Assembly: GCF_014695585.1 (NCBI RefSeq)
Contig: NZ_JACJON010000032.1
Coordinates: 44,581 to 108,580, forward strand
Source of the DNA: Microcoleus sp. FACHB-831
Lineage (GTDB): Bacteria; Cyanobacteriota; Cyanobacteriia; Cyanobacteriales; FACHB-T130
Length of the DNA: 64,000 nucleotides
Reading direction: 5' to 3'
Each line of letters starts with the position of its first letter. The first letter of the stretch is position 1. Both the position numbers and the translations under genes were made by a program. The notes under the pieces were generated by a model, which ran no database searches, was not told the DNA's origin, and was given only the letters and a program-made list of their open reading frames with translations. This document shows, one piece after another, positions 53,164-63,658 of this stretch.

Positions 53164-53526
53164 TCATTTGCTAGGAGGAAATGGGGGGGAACTGCCAGTT
53201 GAGGGACTCTGCTGAATGGCATTTTGTAAGACTTGTTTATTGAGTTTATATTCGGGAGCTTTGATGTGGGCAACCTTACTACCAGGGAGTCGCTCGAAAC
53301 TCGTACCGCTACTTAATTGATTATTGAGTTGTTCGAGTTGTGCATCAAGGATTTTAGGGTGTTTTTCATACCAAGCGGCGATCGCAACCGAAAGTTTTTC
53401 GATATCATCGGGTAAAGGTTTGATTAACTGCGCTAAGTTAGCCCGATCTTCAGCCGAAAAGAGAGACGAGCGCTTATCATTTAATAACTCAATAAATGCT
53501 TCTAGATTTTGTTCGTCAAATGACAT
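53164..53526 (-). CDS. Small helical CHAT-associated protein
   Basis: 120 residues. Helical N-terminus (MSFDEQNLEAFIELLNDKRS, SAEDRANLAQLIKPLPDDIE) and a Ser/Pro-rich end (SPSTGSSPPFPPSK). The DDIEKLSVAIAAWYEKHPKI segment resembles the DNIKIIENWLQDKPAIK segment in the C-terminal extension of the intact TPR-CHAT protein, suggesting it is a free-standing version of that domain. Its start codon overlaps the residual 3' end of the decayed CHAT gene. It may be a leftover of a second TPR-CHAT operon. Function unknown. Confidence 0.65.
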   Translation of the reverse strand: MSFDEQNLEAFIELLNDKRSSLFSAEDRANLAQLIKPLPDDIEKLSVAIAAWYEKHPKILDAQLEQLNNQLSSGTSFERLPGSKVAHIKAPEYKLNKQVLQNAIQQSPSTGSSPPFPPSK

Positions 53527-53925
53527 AATTTAGACTCTCAGAGTTTCTCAATTCAACCATTAACTGTACTCTCTGCGCGGCATTGAGATTTAATCGGTTG
53601 ATTAATTCCTCTTTTGTAGCATTTCTCAGCCAAGTTTGGGCGGTATTGAGAGTAAGAGTGATAGTTAAGCCTGCTGTGAGATTCTGATAAATTTCATCAT
53701 CACCAAGCCGTTAGATAGGTCATTGACAGCCCAAAGGCTGCTGACGACCCTGGGACTAACCGCAATCAGGAAACCGCTATGTAAGCCTATATACTCATAG
53801 CTGAGGGAACTGAAGTCGTTTAACCCTGTTTCGCGAGCGGAGAGGACGACTAGGCTGCAATTGGTATCAGCCATTAACCCACCATCGCTGTCGGGGTAAA
53901 TAATCTCTTGTTTATTCAGAGGTTG
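53516..53925 (-). pseudogene. Decayed CHAT protease gene (C-terminal part)
   Basis: The minus strand encodes CSLVVLSARETGLNDFSSL, YEYIGLHSGFLIAVSPRVV and SSLWAVNDLSNGLVMMKF. Then, in another frame after loss of one T in an AAATTT(T) run near 53700, it reads YQNLTAGLTITLTLNTAQTW, LRNATKEELINRLNLNAAQR and a stop at 53516. This is the CHAT active-site region and C-terminus. The catalytic Cys of SACETG has become Arg (SARETG), the frame is broken, and the His half and TPRs are missing. The sequence upstream of about 53925 no longer matches. Confidence 0.85.
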
Positions 53926-53980
53926 AGTTGGTGCGATCGCTGAATATCTCCTTTGTTGGGAAGTGCGATCGATTTAAATT

Positions 53981-54475
53981 TTACTGCTCGTTAACCCCAC
54001 GCAATATCTCTCTTACCTCCATTAAAATCTTTCCCAGCATATTTTTACCACTTCCATCAGCACCACATCCCCAGTAGCGATCGCTAGGGGAATTCTCCAC
54101 AATTTCCGCATCGCCAGTGCTAAGTAATTCTTCGCGAATATCTTTGTGAGTTTCAAATTTCCGCAGTACAGCTTTACGCATAATGTCATCTTTCACCTGT
54201 TCCCAATCACTGCGGAGAGGAAGAGAGCGATCGCGCCCCATGTTAGCGGCAACTTTCGGCTTTTTCACCAGTCTAATTTGGTCTGCGTGAGGCGTCCCGA
54301 CAAACTTTTGCGCTTGAAAATAATGTTCGCTAGTCGGCCAATAACATCCATCCAACTCAAAGCCGTGAGGGGAAAAATTAGAGAAACATCCGTACTTTTC
54401 TCTAACGCTATAAAAGTAAACTGTCGGAGATTCTTCAGAATAATTAGCCATTTCGCTATGCTTAGTAGTTGCCAA
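53981..54475 (-). CDS. NADAR/YbiA-family N-glycosidase
   Basis: 164 residues. The NADAR (YbiA, DUF1768) fold is shown by FYSVREKYGCFSNFSPHGFE, YWPTSEHYFQAQKF, KVAANMGRDRSLPLRSDWE and the end ENSPSDRYWGCGADGSGKN with MLGKILMEVR. Members hydrolyse N-glycosidic bonds in ADP-ribose-related or riboflavin-intermediate molecules, and related domains reverse ADP-ribosylation in defence and toxin systems. M1 (54475) and M9 (54451) are both possible starts, and no Shine-Dalgarno decides. It lies next to the decayed CHAT gene, 56 bp upstream of its remnant on the same strand. Confidence 0.9.
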   Translation of the reverse strand: MATTKHSEMANYSEESPTVYFYSVREKYGCFSNFSPHGFELDGCYWPTSEHYFQAQKFVGTPHADQIRLVKKPKVAANMGRDRSLPLRSDWEQVKDDIMRKAVLRKFETHKDIREELLSTGDAEIVENSPSDRYWGCGADGSGKNMLGKILMEVREILRGVNEQ

Positions 54476-54950
54476 TAAGTATATGGACTAAACATAATTG
54501 TAGGGTGGGTACTGCCCACTAAATCTCTAAACTCCACAGACAAAGCGGATGGTGGCCACTGCCGGGCTACGTTTAATTATGCCCACCTACTTAATTGACA
54601 GTGTGGGGCGTTGTCAAGTATGTATCTAGGCATTGCTGAAGGCGATCGCGCAGTTCCCTATCGTTATCCGCTGGCTATCCTTTGCGAAACGATAGCCCCC
54701 TGTTAGCCCCACAGCAGCACAAATCTCAACAACGCAGACTGTAGATTACAACATTCGTAGCAAAACCATTATTTCAATAATATATTTATGAAAATGGGGA
54801 GAACAATTAGTTTCGATAACTGTCCATCAGTTTGAATGTATATATTTTGGTAGATGACAATCAATTCAGAGCGAATAATTTGGGTACAGAGTTTGTGCTG
54901 CCCAATTTACCCAACAAAGTTAAAATCGGCAAGTATATAACTGGTTGAAT
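54476..54950. other. Intergenic region, no gene recognised
   Basis: About 475 bp of AT-rich DNA between divergent genes. It contains TAGGGTGGGTACTGCCCAC and GCCGGGCTACG stretches similar to one near 27310, and a CTATCGTT/AACGATAG inverted pair (54658-54695). Promoters of both neighbours must lie here. Confidence 0.5.
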
Positions 54951-56951
54951 ATGGTATCTAACTCTACTGCCTTCTCGGATATTCAAGATCATTGGGCACG
55001 CTCATTTATTACCCAACTCGCTCAACGAGGCATTTTTAGTGGGTTTCCCAATGGCACTTTTCGACCAAATCAATCAATGAGTCGCGCTGAATTTGCTGCT
55101 GTAGTCAGCAAAGCGTTTACAAGACCTGTGAAGCGGAGTTATGTCCCATTTGTTGACGTGCCTTCTAGCTACTGGGCGGCTGCTGCGATTAAAAAAGCTT
55201 ACCAAAGTGACTTTATATCGGGTTTTCCTGATAAGCGCTTTCGTCCTGAAGAAAGGATAACCAGAGCAAATGTTCTAGTTTCTCTTGTAAGCGGTCTGGA
55301 AATAGTCTCTGACAGTACAACAGATATCAAGGCACAACTGCCAAAGCTTTATCAAGATGCCGCTACCATACCGCAATATGCAACAGACAAAATAGCGATC
55401 GCTAGCGCTGCTGGGCTTGTAGTTAATTACCCAAACTTGAAATTACTCAACCCTAATCTGGCAGCAACAAGAGCGGATGTAGCAGCTTGTATTTATCAAG
55501 CTTTAGTCTATCTAGAGCAAGTTCCCAAAATTCCATCTAACTACATCGTAGTTATAGATAAAACTGTCGCCGTTAGCCACCCAAGAGAGTTGCGGGGCGT
55601 GTGGGTTGGTAATATCTGGAACAGCGAGTGGCCTTCCAAGCCTGGACTCCCAGTTGAACAACAAAAAGCTGAACTAATCACCATACTTGACCGCATGAAA
55701 GCGCTGAACATGAATGCGCTGATGTTGCAGGTACGCACAGAAGGAGATGCAATTTATGCTTCTCAATTGGAACCTTGGAGCTTTTGGCTAACAGGAACTC
55801 CGGGCAAAGCACCAGAACCATTTTACGATCCCCTCGAATTTGCAATAGCAGAAAGCCACAAGCGCAATATTGAACTTCATGCTTGGTTTAACCCCTATAG
55901 AGCCAGAGTTTCGACTAAACAAACTCCCCCTCCTGTCAGCCCTCACATTGCCGTCACCAATCCAGAAGCAGTTTATGAATGGGGCACTGCAATGTGGATG
56001 GACCCTGGCCTTAGAGTTGTTCAGGACAAAACTTACAATGTGATTCTCAATGTCGTGCGTCGCTATGATGTGGATGCAGTGCATCTAGATGATTATTTCT
56101 ATCCCTATCCCATCGACGGTAAGCCTTTCCCCGATGATAAAACATATGCAGCTTATCAGTTAGCTGGGGGTACGTTGAGCTTGGGCGACTGGCGGCGCGA
56201 TAATATAAATCAGATGGTTCAGCGCTTATCGAAGGGTATTAAAGCAGCAAAACCTTACGTCAAATTTGGCATTAGTCCCTTTGGTATTTACCGCGTCGGA
56301 GAACCAGCACAAATTCGAGGTTTGGATAGTTATCAGGAGCTTTATTCTGACTCCAAAAAATGGCTGGAGCAAGGCTGGGTTGATTATTTATCTCCGCAAC
56401 TTTACTGGCGCATCGAACCGCCTGCTCAGAGTTATCCGGTTTTGCTGAAGTGGTGGAGCGAACATAACCCAAAGAAGCGACACATTTATGTTGGTAATAA
56501 TTTAAATAAGCTGGATGGGAAGCTCTGGACAAGTGAAGAAATTGACAACCAAATTGAGATTACTCGCAACCTTAAAGCGCAGTTTTCACTGGGAAATATC
56601 TTCTATAGTATGGAGGCTTTAGCTGAAAATCGTCAGGGCATTTATGACAATTTCAAAAACTTAGTTTATGCCCAACCCGCCCTGGTGCCAACTATGGCAT
56701 GGCTGAATAATGTGCCTCCAGCCCCTCCAGCAAGTGTTAGCGTGAGCAACAACAACATTACTTGGAATGCAGCTTCGACAGAAAATATTCGTTACTGGAC
56801 GCTCTATAGAAAAAATGGAGATGTTTGGAAGCTTCTAAAAATCTTTGATGGGGCGACGAGAGTGGCAACTGTTGCAGCAGGAACTTATGCTATATGCGCC
56901 GTTGATAGGTTGGCGAATGAAAGCGGGGGAGTGGTTGTTGCTGTTAAATAA
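54951..56951 (+). CDS. SLH-domain GH10-like (GHL10) glycoside hydrolase
   Basis: 666 residues from the ATG at 54951 (TTG at 54945 also possible; an in-frame TAA at 54921 bars a longer form). Three S-layer-homology repeats (about 5-190; FSDIQDHWARSFITQLAQRG, FVDVPSSYWAAAAIKKAYQ, RITRANVLVSL) are followed by a GHL10 catalytic barrel (about 215-560; ELRGVWVGNIWNSEWPSKPG, MLQVRTEGDAIY, LHAWFNPYRAR, VDAVHLDDYFYPYP, KFGISPFGIYR, WVDYLSPQLYWR). A fibronectin-like C-terminal part follows (about 585-666). Such enzymes act on cell-wall or extracellular glycans, while SLH repeats bind cell-wall polymers. No signal peptide is visible, which is odd for an SLH protein. Confidence 0.88.
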   Translation: MVSNSTAFSDIQDHWARSFITQLAQRGIFSGFPNGTFRPNQSMSRAEFAAVVSKAFTRPVKRSYVPFVDVPSSYWAAAAIKKAYQSDFISGFPDKRFRPEERITRANVLVSLVSGLEIVSDSTTDIKAQLPKLYQDAATIPQYATDKIAIASAAGLVVNYPNLKLLNPNLAATRADVAACIYQALVYLEQVPKIPSNYIVVIDKTVAVSHPRELRGVWVGNIWNSEWPSKPGLPVEQQKAELITILDRMKALNMNALMLQVRTEGDAIYASQLEPWSFWLTGTPGKAPEPFYDPLEFAIAESHKRNIELHAWFNPYRARVSTKQTPPPVSPHIAVTNPEAVYEWGTAMWMDPGLRVVQDKTYNVILNVVRRYDVDAVHLDDYFYPYPIDGKPFPDDKTYAAYQLAGGTLSLGDWRRDNINQMVQRLSKGIKAAKPYVKFGISPFGIYRVGEPAQIRGLDSYQELYSDSKKWLEQGWVDYLSPQLYWRIEPPAQSYPVLLKWWSEHNPKKRHIYVGNNLNKLDGKLWTSEEIDNQIEITRNLKAQFSLGNIFYSMEALAENRQGIYDNFKNLVYAQPALVPTMAWLNNVPPAPPASVSVSNNNITWNAASTENIRYWTLYRKNGDVWKLLKIFDGATRVATVAAGTYAICAVDRLANESGGVVVAVK

Positions 56952-57045
56952 TATGCGTAAGGGGGAATAAGGAAACAGTTAGGAGTTATGAGCTAAGAAG
57001 GCAGTAATTTTTACTTGTAACTCCTAAATGTTTTGGGCGATCGCG

Positions 57046-58953
57046 TTAGCAGTGTTGTGCGTAAGTAGGGTTGGTACATTCTTTTTCTACCGGATAAACA
57101 TTAGACCACGCACAAAACATCCGCAGGCAATTTCGACCCTCACCCTTGGCTTGATAAAGGCAGCGATCGGCCTGACGCAATAAAGTTTGAGAATCAACTA
57201 AATTAGTACCGCTAGCGATCGCGCCACCGATACTGATCGATACTGATAGCAACAGAGTCTCAGAAACCTTGATTGGGTCTTTGGCTATGCAAGAGCGTAA
57301 AAATTCGCCGTATTCCCAAGCAGCTTCCGGACTCAGCCCTTGGGTGATGCAGACAAATTCTTCGCCGCCATAGCGATACAACTGGCTGTTGGGGCGTGCG
57401 TTCGACTGCAACCGTCCGGCGATCGCTTGCAATACGCTATCTCCTACACTATGACCGTGCGTATCGTTAACCCGCTTGAAATAATCCACATCGATCACGA
57501 ACAGACATAAATAGCGGTAGCGAGTATTAGCATCGCGGTTCCCCACCTGTCGCAGCATATGCGGTAAAGCCCGATCCATTGCCCGACGATTTAATAAACC
57601 TGTCAGCTGATCGGTAAGTGAAAGGGATTCTAGCAGTTCGTTACGTGCAGTAAGCTGCTGGTTAGCTTGTAGCAATGCTTTATTTGCTACTCGCAATTCT
57701 TGCATTAACCCCTGCGATCGCAGCCCAGCTCGCACCCGCGCCCGCAATTCGCTCATATCAATTGGTTTTGATAGATATTCATCTGCGCCTGTATCAAGCC
57801 CTTCCACTCGGTCTTTTACATCCCCCCGAATTGTTAGCAAGATAAAAAATGTTACTGATAATTCTGGATCGGACTTTATCTGGCGGCACACCTCTAGCCC
57901 ATTCAGCGCAGGCATCATCCAGTCACAGATGATTAAATGAGGGCGTATTTGCCGTGCTTTAGCCAAACCATCTTCACCATTGCTGGCTACCGTGACTTCA
58001 TGACCCATCAGTTGAAGCGAATTTTTTATTACTAACAAAACGCTGGGATCGTCATCAATAATTAAAATTTTCGCCATCGAGGAAACTTGCGTCGAGCTGC
58101 TATTACCAACTGTTAGGCTTAACGTCGATTCTGGTTCGCAAGTCTCTCCCTGAATCATTCTAGATGTGAAAGCTTGGACTCGCTCCAAATGCTTTTCTAT
58201 CTTTATTAATAACTCAGGAACTCCCTCTAAGCTTTTTTGTTTAGCTTGACTTTCCATTGCAAGAGCGATCGCTTGCATGGATTGTACTCCTACATTGGCA
58301 CTTCCACCTTTAATTTGGTGCGCTTTATGCTCTACCGTTATAAAATCCTGTACAGATATTGCTGTTTTTACACCTGTTAAATTCATTTGCGCGTCTTCTA
58401 CAAACGCTTGCAAAATTTCTATCTGCAAATTTACATTTCCCAGCGTTATATCGTTCAAGCGGTTTAGATCGACAATGCCGTTGACATCCGCTTCATCTAT
58501 TCTTGGTAGTAAGTTTCCTGGAACCGCTGTTGTTAGCTCTATCTGGCTATAGTCATTCTTGCCAGTTAAATTCACCTGACTCCAATGTTCTAAGCAAGCC
58601 CCTAATTCTTGTTCGCTGACAGGTTTTATCAGGTAATCATCCATCCCAAGATGGAGGCATCTGGCTCTATTTTCTATCATGCCATTCGTGGTAATGGCGA
58701 TCGCTATTGTATGTTTACCTCTGCCTTCTAATTCACGTATCTTGCTGATGGTTTCATAACCGTCCAATACGGGCATTTGGCAATCTAGCAGCACGATGTC
58801 ATAGTTCGACCGAGCCATCATCCCCAAGGCTTCTTGACCATTAGCAGCACTTTCCGCTTCATAACCAAGCTTTTTTAACTGTTTTAAGACAACCATTTGG
58901 CTAACGCGGCTATCTTCTACCAAGAGAATTTTCAGTCGTGACTGCTTGCTCAT
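57046..58953 (-). CDS. REC-HPt-REC-GGDEF diguanylate cyclase
   Basis: 635 residues. REC1 (about 8-125, phospho-acceptor D57 in LLDCQMPV), an HPt domain (about 165-265, H212 in AHQIKGGSANVG), REC2 (about 296-415, D344 in ICDWMMPA) and a GGDEF domain (about 440-610) with active-site RYGGEEF (529-533). The inhibitory I-site expected just upstream is RPNS rather than RxxD, so product inhibition by c-di-GMP is probably lost. The order lets a phosphate pass REC1 to HPt to REC2 and switch c-di-GMP synthesis. It is divergent from the giant hybrid kinase at 59341, a likely phosphate donor. It is cytosolic. Confidence 0.92.
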   Translation of the reverse strand: MSKQSRLKILLVEDSRVSQMVVLKQLKKLGYEAESAANGQEALGMMARSNYDIVLLDCQMPVLDGYETISKIRELEGRGKHTIAIAITTNGMIENRARCLHLGMDDYLIKPVSEQELGACLEHWSQVNLTGKNDYSQIELTTAVPGNLLPRIDEADVNGIVDLNRLNDITLGNVNLQIEILQAFVEDAQMNLTGVKTAISVQDFITVEHKAHQIKGGSANVGVQSMQAIALAMESQAKQKSLEGVPELLIKIEKHLERVQAFTSRMIQGETCEPESTLSLTVGNSSSTQVSSMAKILIIDDDPSVLLVIKNSLQLMGHEVTVASNGEDGLAKARQIRPHLIICDWMMPALNGLEVCRQIKSDPELSVTFFILLTIRGDVKDRVEGLDTGADEYLSKPIDMSELRARVRAGLRSQGLMQELRVANKALLQANQQLTARNELLESLSLTDQLTGLLNRRAMDRALPHMLRQVGNRDANTRYRYLCLFVIDVDYFKRVNDTHGHSVGDSVLQAIAGRLQSNARPNSQLYRYGGEEFVCITQGLSPEAAWEYGEFLRSCIAKDPIKVSETLLLSVSISIGGAIASGTNLVDSQTLLRQADRCLYQAKGEGRNCLRMFCAWSNVYPVEKECTNPTYAQHC

Positions 58954-59340
58954 ATATACCTATGGATGACTGGACTGTTAATTTAGTTGCTAAAATGTTA
59001 AATTATGTTAAAAAATCAACTTTTTTTTGTTCGTATAGAGCATAACATTGCCACGTTAATCCCTGTGCTTAGTACTAAGGCCAACAACTGTAATTCTACT
59101 GAGAAACAAAGACAATAGCTAGAGAAAATTGCTATACATCAGTAGATGCACTACTTGTTCGCACATAGGCTTTTCTCAAGCTTTAATAATTTTCTGGGGA
59201 TAAACACAATTTATTGCAGGCGTTTTTAAAGACGCCAGTCTCCCCGCAGGGTGCATCAACATTACAATCTATTGAACTAACGTCACCACTGCCTTGTTTT
59301 CAATACATTTATAAAATTTAGAACGGCCATAGCGAGCGAG
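58954..59340. other. Divergent promoter region, no gene recognised
   Basis: 387 AT-rich bases between the two divergent signalling genes. No repeat or RNA structure was recognised. Both promoters should lie here. Confidence 0.5.
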
Positions 59341-62300
59341 ATGAAAGCACCTTTACCTGATAACGAACAAGAGCGCATTGAAGCGCTGCGGCAGTATGAC
59401 ATCCTGGATACCGCAGCTGAAGAGGCATTTGACGATATTACGCTTTTGGCTGCACACATTTGCTCCACCCCCGTTGCTGGCATTAGCCTAGTTGACTCAA
59501 ATCGGCAATGGTTCAAATCTAAAGTCGGTCTTACGGCTCAGGAAACACCCAGGGATCTTGCTTTTTGCTCCCACACCATAGTGCAAAACGAACTGTTTGT
59601 TGTACCGGACGCTACACTCGACCACCGGTTTGCAAACAATCCTCTAGTAATTTCAACTCCTAACATCCGGTTTTACGCAGGGGCACCGCTAATTACAGTA
59701 GATGGCTTGGCAGTGGGAACCCTTTGTGTAGTTGATTCTGTGCCGAGATATTTAAGCCCTGAACAGATGGCCGCGCTACAAGTCTTAGGTCGTGGGGTAA
59801 TAGCACAGCTGGAGTTACGACGGCAGAAACGCAGTAGCGAATCGCTAGCCATATTAACGCACTTCGGCGACAATCCGCGCAAGATGGCAGAGGAAGAGCA
59901 AGCTCATTTCTTCTCGCTTTCGCTGGATCTGCTTTGTATTGCTGATATGAAAGGCTATTTTAAACTATTAAATCCGGCTTGGACAAAAGCCCTGGGCTTT
60001 ACAAATGAGGAACTACAGAGCAAACCATTCATAGAATTTGTTCATCCTGAAGACCGTGAAGCAACCATTGCCGAAATGCAGAAAGTTATAGCGGGTGTAG
60101 AAACACTTTCCTTTGAAAATCGCTATTTGTGCAAAGATGGTTCCTACAAATGGCTGTTGTGGAAAGCAACCCCGGTAAGCGAACAGGGATTAATTTACGC
60201 AGTTGCTCACGACGTTACCAATCGCAAGCATGCTGAAGAAGAAATGCGTCGCGCTCAAACGTTCCTTAATTCCATTTTGGAAAACATTCCTCACATGATT
60301 TTTGTTAAGGATGCGCGGGAACTCAGGTTTGTAAGCGTAAACAAAACGGGAGAGGAACTGCTTGGCCTTTCCAAAGAAGAGTTAATAGGGAAAAACGACC
60401 AAGATTTTTTTACCCAAGAGGAAGCCGATTTCTTTACGGCCAAAGATAGGGAAGTATTAGCAGGTAAAAAAATCGTAGATATCCCAGAGGAGCGGATACA
60501 GACTAAACACAAAGGTTTAAGGATATTGCATACTAAGAAGTTACCAATTTTGGATGCAGAAGGGGTTCCCAAGTATTTATTGGGTATTTCAGAAGATATT
60601 ACCGAGCGCAAACAGGTACAAGAGGCGAGAAAAGAAACTGAAGATCGGTTCCGTCAGATGGCAGAAAACATTCGTGGAGCTTTCTGGATGACCGATCCCG
60701 AAAGAAAGCAGATGATTTATATTAGCCCTGGATATGAGGAATTATGGGGACGTAGTTGCGAAAGCTTGTATGAAAAGCCGGAATTATTTATCGAAGGAAT
60801 TCATATTGAGGATCGCGATCGCGTAATTGCCGCCTTCGATAGCACCGGGGAGTACGATGAAGAGTATCGGGTTGTGCGGCCTGACGGGTCGATTTGCTGG
60901 GTACGCGATCGCGCCTTTCCCATTCGCAATTCTTCAGGGCAAGTTTATCGCATCGTCGGTACGGCAAACGACATCACAGAGCGCAAACAGGCACAAGAAG
61001 AATTAAATCGCCAAATCGAGCGATCGCACTTATTTGCCGAAATTACCCTCAAAATCCGCCAATCTTTGCAGCTCGACGAAATCCTTCAAACCACAGTCAC
61101 AGAGGTGCGAACATTCCTCCAGGCTGACCGGGTTGTAATCTATCGGTTTTGGCCGGATAAAAGTGGCACTGTAGTCACCGAAGCCGTACTTCCTGGCTGG
61201 CCTGTCATTATAGACCACAACATCACCGACACCTGCCTGCAAACAGATTACCTCAAACTATATAGCCAGGGATGGATGAGGGCAATTGATGACATAGATC
61301 GCGCTGACATACAACCCTGCCACGCCGAATTTCTCAAACAGTTTGCAGTCAAAGCAAACTTAGTAGTGCCCATCTTGCAGAAAGACGAAATTTGGGGACT
61401 GCTGATTGCCCATCAGTGCGCTGCTCCCCGAAAGTGGTCTACCTTTGAAGTTGAACTTTTGCGCTCCATAGCCGATCAAGTAGGCATTGCCATAGCACAG
61501 GCTCAACTCCTAGAAGCAGAAACCCTCCAGCGTCAAGAACTAGAAATTGCCCGTCGCCAAGCCGAATTGGCCTCTCAAACTAAAAGTGCTTTCTTGGCCA
61601 ACATGAGCCACGAAATCCGCACCCCCATGAATGCAGTATTAGGAATGACCGGGCTGCTTTTAGACACCCACCTGACTCCCGACCAACGGGATTTTGTGGA
61701 AACTATACGCATTAGTGGAGATGCGCTCCTTAGCCTGATCAACGAGATTTTAGACTTGTCTAAACTCGAAGCAGGGGAAATGGAGCTGGAAGTATTAGAT
61801 TTTGACCTGTCCACCTGTGTAGAAGAAATCCTAGACCTGCTGGCTCCCCAAGCCCATGCCAAGAAACTAGAAATTGCTGCCTTGGTCTATCGCAACGCAG
61901 GAGGATCGTTTAAAGGCGATGTCGGTCGCCTGCGGCAAATTCTCACGAACCTGATTGGCAACGCGATCAAGTTCACTGAAGAAGGCGAGGTTCTTGTAAG
62001 GGCAGAACTGCAATCGGAAACCGCTACAGAATCTACGATTCGGTTTTCTGTCACAGATACCGGAATTGGTATCGCCTCTGAAGACCAAAGCAACCTTTTT
62101 CAACCGTTTTGTCAGGTAGACACTTCCGCCACCCGCAAATATAGCGGTACTGGTTTGGGATTAGCCATCTGCAAACAGTTGGTGAATTTGATGGGCGGAG
62201 ATATTGGGGTTGAAAGTCAGCTAGGACAGGGAACCAAGTTTTGGTTTACCGTTACGTTCCAACGCACCAAACGCACTTCGGCTATGGATGATGCTGGACT

Positions 62301-63648
62301 GCTAGCAGGTAGGCGTCTGCTAGTAGTGGATGACAATGCCACTAACCGCAAAGTAGTACGCTTTCAAGTGGCCAACTGGGGTATGCAGGTGGATGAAGCG
62401 GATGGCGCAGCCGCCGCCCTCAAAGCTATGCAGGAGGCTGTGGATTGGGGAATGCCGTATGATGTCCTTCTCATCGATATGCAAATGCCCCTGGTTGATG
62501 GCATCAGCTTAGGAGAGAGGATTAAGGCTAATCCAGCCTTAGCACAAGTGCCATTGATCATGCTGACTTCGGCTGACCAAAGGGGTGAGGCACAAAGAGC
62601 TATCAACGCTGGATTTGTTGCCCATCTGGTTAAACCAGTGAAGCCATCGCGGTTACTAGATACTCTGTTGAGGTTCTTGCAGTTGCAACCACAAATAGCT
62701 TGTCCCATTGCTAACATGATGTCGAATGCGCCTCCTGCGACATCAACAACGCCGCCTCAACCCAAGGATTTCCCTGTTAAGCCGAAGCTAAGAATTTTGC
62801 TAGCTGAGGACAATTTGGTTAATCAGAAGGTGGCTCTGAAGCAGCTAAGTACTTTGGGTTACGAAGCGGATGTTGCTGCTAACGGCGAGGAAGTGCTGCG
62901 GCTGATAGAAAGAATTCCCTACGATTTAATTTTGATGGATTGTCAAATGCCAGTTCTAGACGGTTATGAGGCGACGCGAGTAATTCGCCGTCGCCAAGCT
63001 CTAGAACGCCGCATCCCATTTGCGAAGGTTTTGTCGGAGGGGAAGCGCCGTCCTATTGTGATTGCGTTGACAGCCAACGCGATGAAACAAGACCGCGATC
63101 GCTGTATTGAGGCAGGGATGGATGATTATCTGAGCAAACCTGTATCTAGGGAACAGTTGGCAGCAGTTATAGAACATTGGAGTCAAACTTTGTTCGCACC
63201 TGGCCCTATTGTCAACGTAGTTGTGAAGGAGCAGCTACCAGAAGAGATAGAAGCTAATATCATATTGGCTGAACCTGCGATCGCCAAGAGTGAAGATTTA
63301 AGCGATCTGGTTGATTGGGAATATCTCAATAAAATCTCTGAGGATAGTGAAGAGTTTGAGCTAGAACTATTGCAAATGTTTGTTGAGGAAGGTCAAACCC
63401 ACTTAGATGCTCTAAAGATAGCGATCGCTATCCGTGACTTCGATCAACTTCAGCGAGAAGCCCATCATATCAAAGGTGCAAGTCTTAATGTGGGAATAGC
63501 AACGATGCGGGCAGCTGCACAAAATCTAGAACAGCTAGCTCATAACAACGAAATTGAAGGAGCAGATGAAATTATATTCAGTATTGAAACAGCGCTCTCT
63601 CGCATTCAAACATTTGTGAATTTTAAGCTCAAGAGCGATATCAACTGA
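59341..63648 (+). CDS. Giant hybrid histidine kinase: GAF-PAS-GAF-HK-REC-REC-HPt
   Basis: 1435 residues, cytosolic. N-terminal GAF (about 20-160; [19 protein letters not shown]), three PAS/PAC units (about 185-560), a second phytochrome-type GAF (about 575-720; [18 protein letters not shown], without an obvious chromophore Cys), HisKA with H757 ([16 protein letters not shown]), HATPase ([27 protein letters not shown]), REC1 (D1046 in LIDMQMPL), REC2 (D1200 in LMDCQMPV) and HPt (H1375 in [13 protein letters not shown]). It is a complete phosphorelay in one chain. Its REC2-HPt segment resembles REC1-HPt of the divergent diguanylate cyclase, so the two genes probably share ancestry there and act in one pathway. 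The ligand is unknown. Confidence 0.93.
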   Translation: MKAPLPDNEQERIEALRQYDILDTAAEEAFDDITLLAAHICSTPVAGISLVDSNRQWFKSKVGLTAQETPRDLAFCSHTIVQNELFVVPDATLDHRFANNPLVISTPNIRFYAGAPLITVDGLAVGTLCVVDSVPRYLSPEQMAALQVLGRGVIAQLELRRQKRSSESLAILTHFGDNPRKMAEEEQAHFFSLSLDLLCIADMKGYFKLLNPAWTKALGFTNEELQSKPFIEFVHPEDREATIAEMQKVIAGVETLSFENRYLCKDGSYKWLLWKATPVSEQGLIYAVAHDVTNRKHAEEEMRRAQTFLNSILENIPHMIFVKDARELRFVSVNKTGEELLGLSKEELIGKNDQDFFTQEEADFFTAKDREVLAGKKIVDIPEERIQTKHKGLRILHTKKLPILDAEGVPKYLLGISEDITERKQVQEARKETEDRFRQMAENIRGAFWMTDPERKQMIYISPGYEELWGRSCESLYEKPELFIEGIHIEDRDRVIAAFDSTGEYDEEYRVVRPDGSICWVRDRAFPIRNSSGQVYRIVGTANDITERKQAQEELNRQIERSHLFAEITLKIRQSLQLDEILQTTVTEVRTFLQADRVVIYRFWPDKSGTVVTEAVLPGWPVIIDHNITDTCLQTDYLKLYSQGWMRAIDDIDRADIQPCHAEFLKQFAVKANLVVPILQKDEIWGLLIAHQCAAPRKWSTFEVELLRSIADQVGIAIAQAQLLEAETLQRQELEIARRQAELASQTKSAFLANMSHEIRTPMNAVLGMTGLLLDTHLTPDQRDFVETIRISGDALLSLINEILDLSKLEAGEMELEVLDFDLSTCVEEILDLLAPQAHAKKLEIAALVYRNAGGSFKGDVGRLRQILTNLIGNAIKFTEEGEVLVRAELQSETATESTIRFSVTDTGIGIASEDQSNLFQPFCQVDTSATRKYSGTGLGLAICKQLVNLMGGDIGVESQLGQGTKFWFTVTFQRTKRTSAMDDAGLLAGRRLLVVDDNATNRKVVRFQVANWGMQVDEADGAAAALKAMQEAVDWGMPYDVLLIDMQMPLVDGISLGERIKANPALAQVPLIMLTSADQRGEAQRAINAGFVAHLVKPVKPSRLLDTLLRFLQLQPQIACPIANMMSNAPPATSTTPPQPKDFPVKPKLRILLAEDNLVNQKVALKQLSTLGYEADVAANGEEVLRLIERIPYDLILMDCQMPVLDGYEATRVIRRRQALERRIPFAKVLSEGKRRPIVIALTANAMKQDRDRCIEAGMDDYLSKPVSREQLAAVIEHWSQTLFAPGPIVNVVVKEQLPEEIEANIILAEPAIAKSEDLSDLVDWEYLNKISEDSEEFELELLQMFVEEGQTHLDALKIAIAIRDFDQLQREAHHIKGASLNVGIATMRAAAQNLEQLAHNNEIEGADEIIFSIETALSRIQTFVNFKLKSDIN

Positions 63649-63658
63649 TAGCTAATAT

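Noticed and set aside
53073..53273. 66-codon minus-strand frame overlapping the small CHAT-associated gene
   Set aside because: It overlaps in another frame a gene with better codon pattern and family resemblance.
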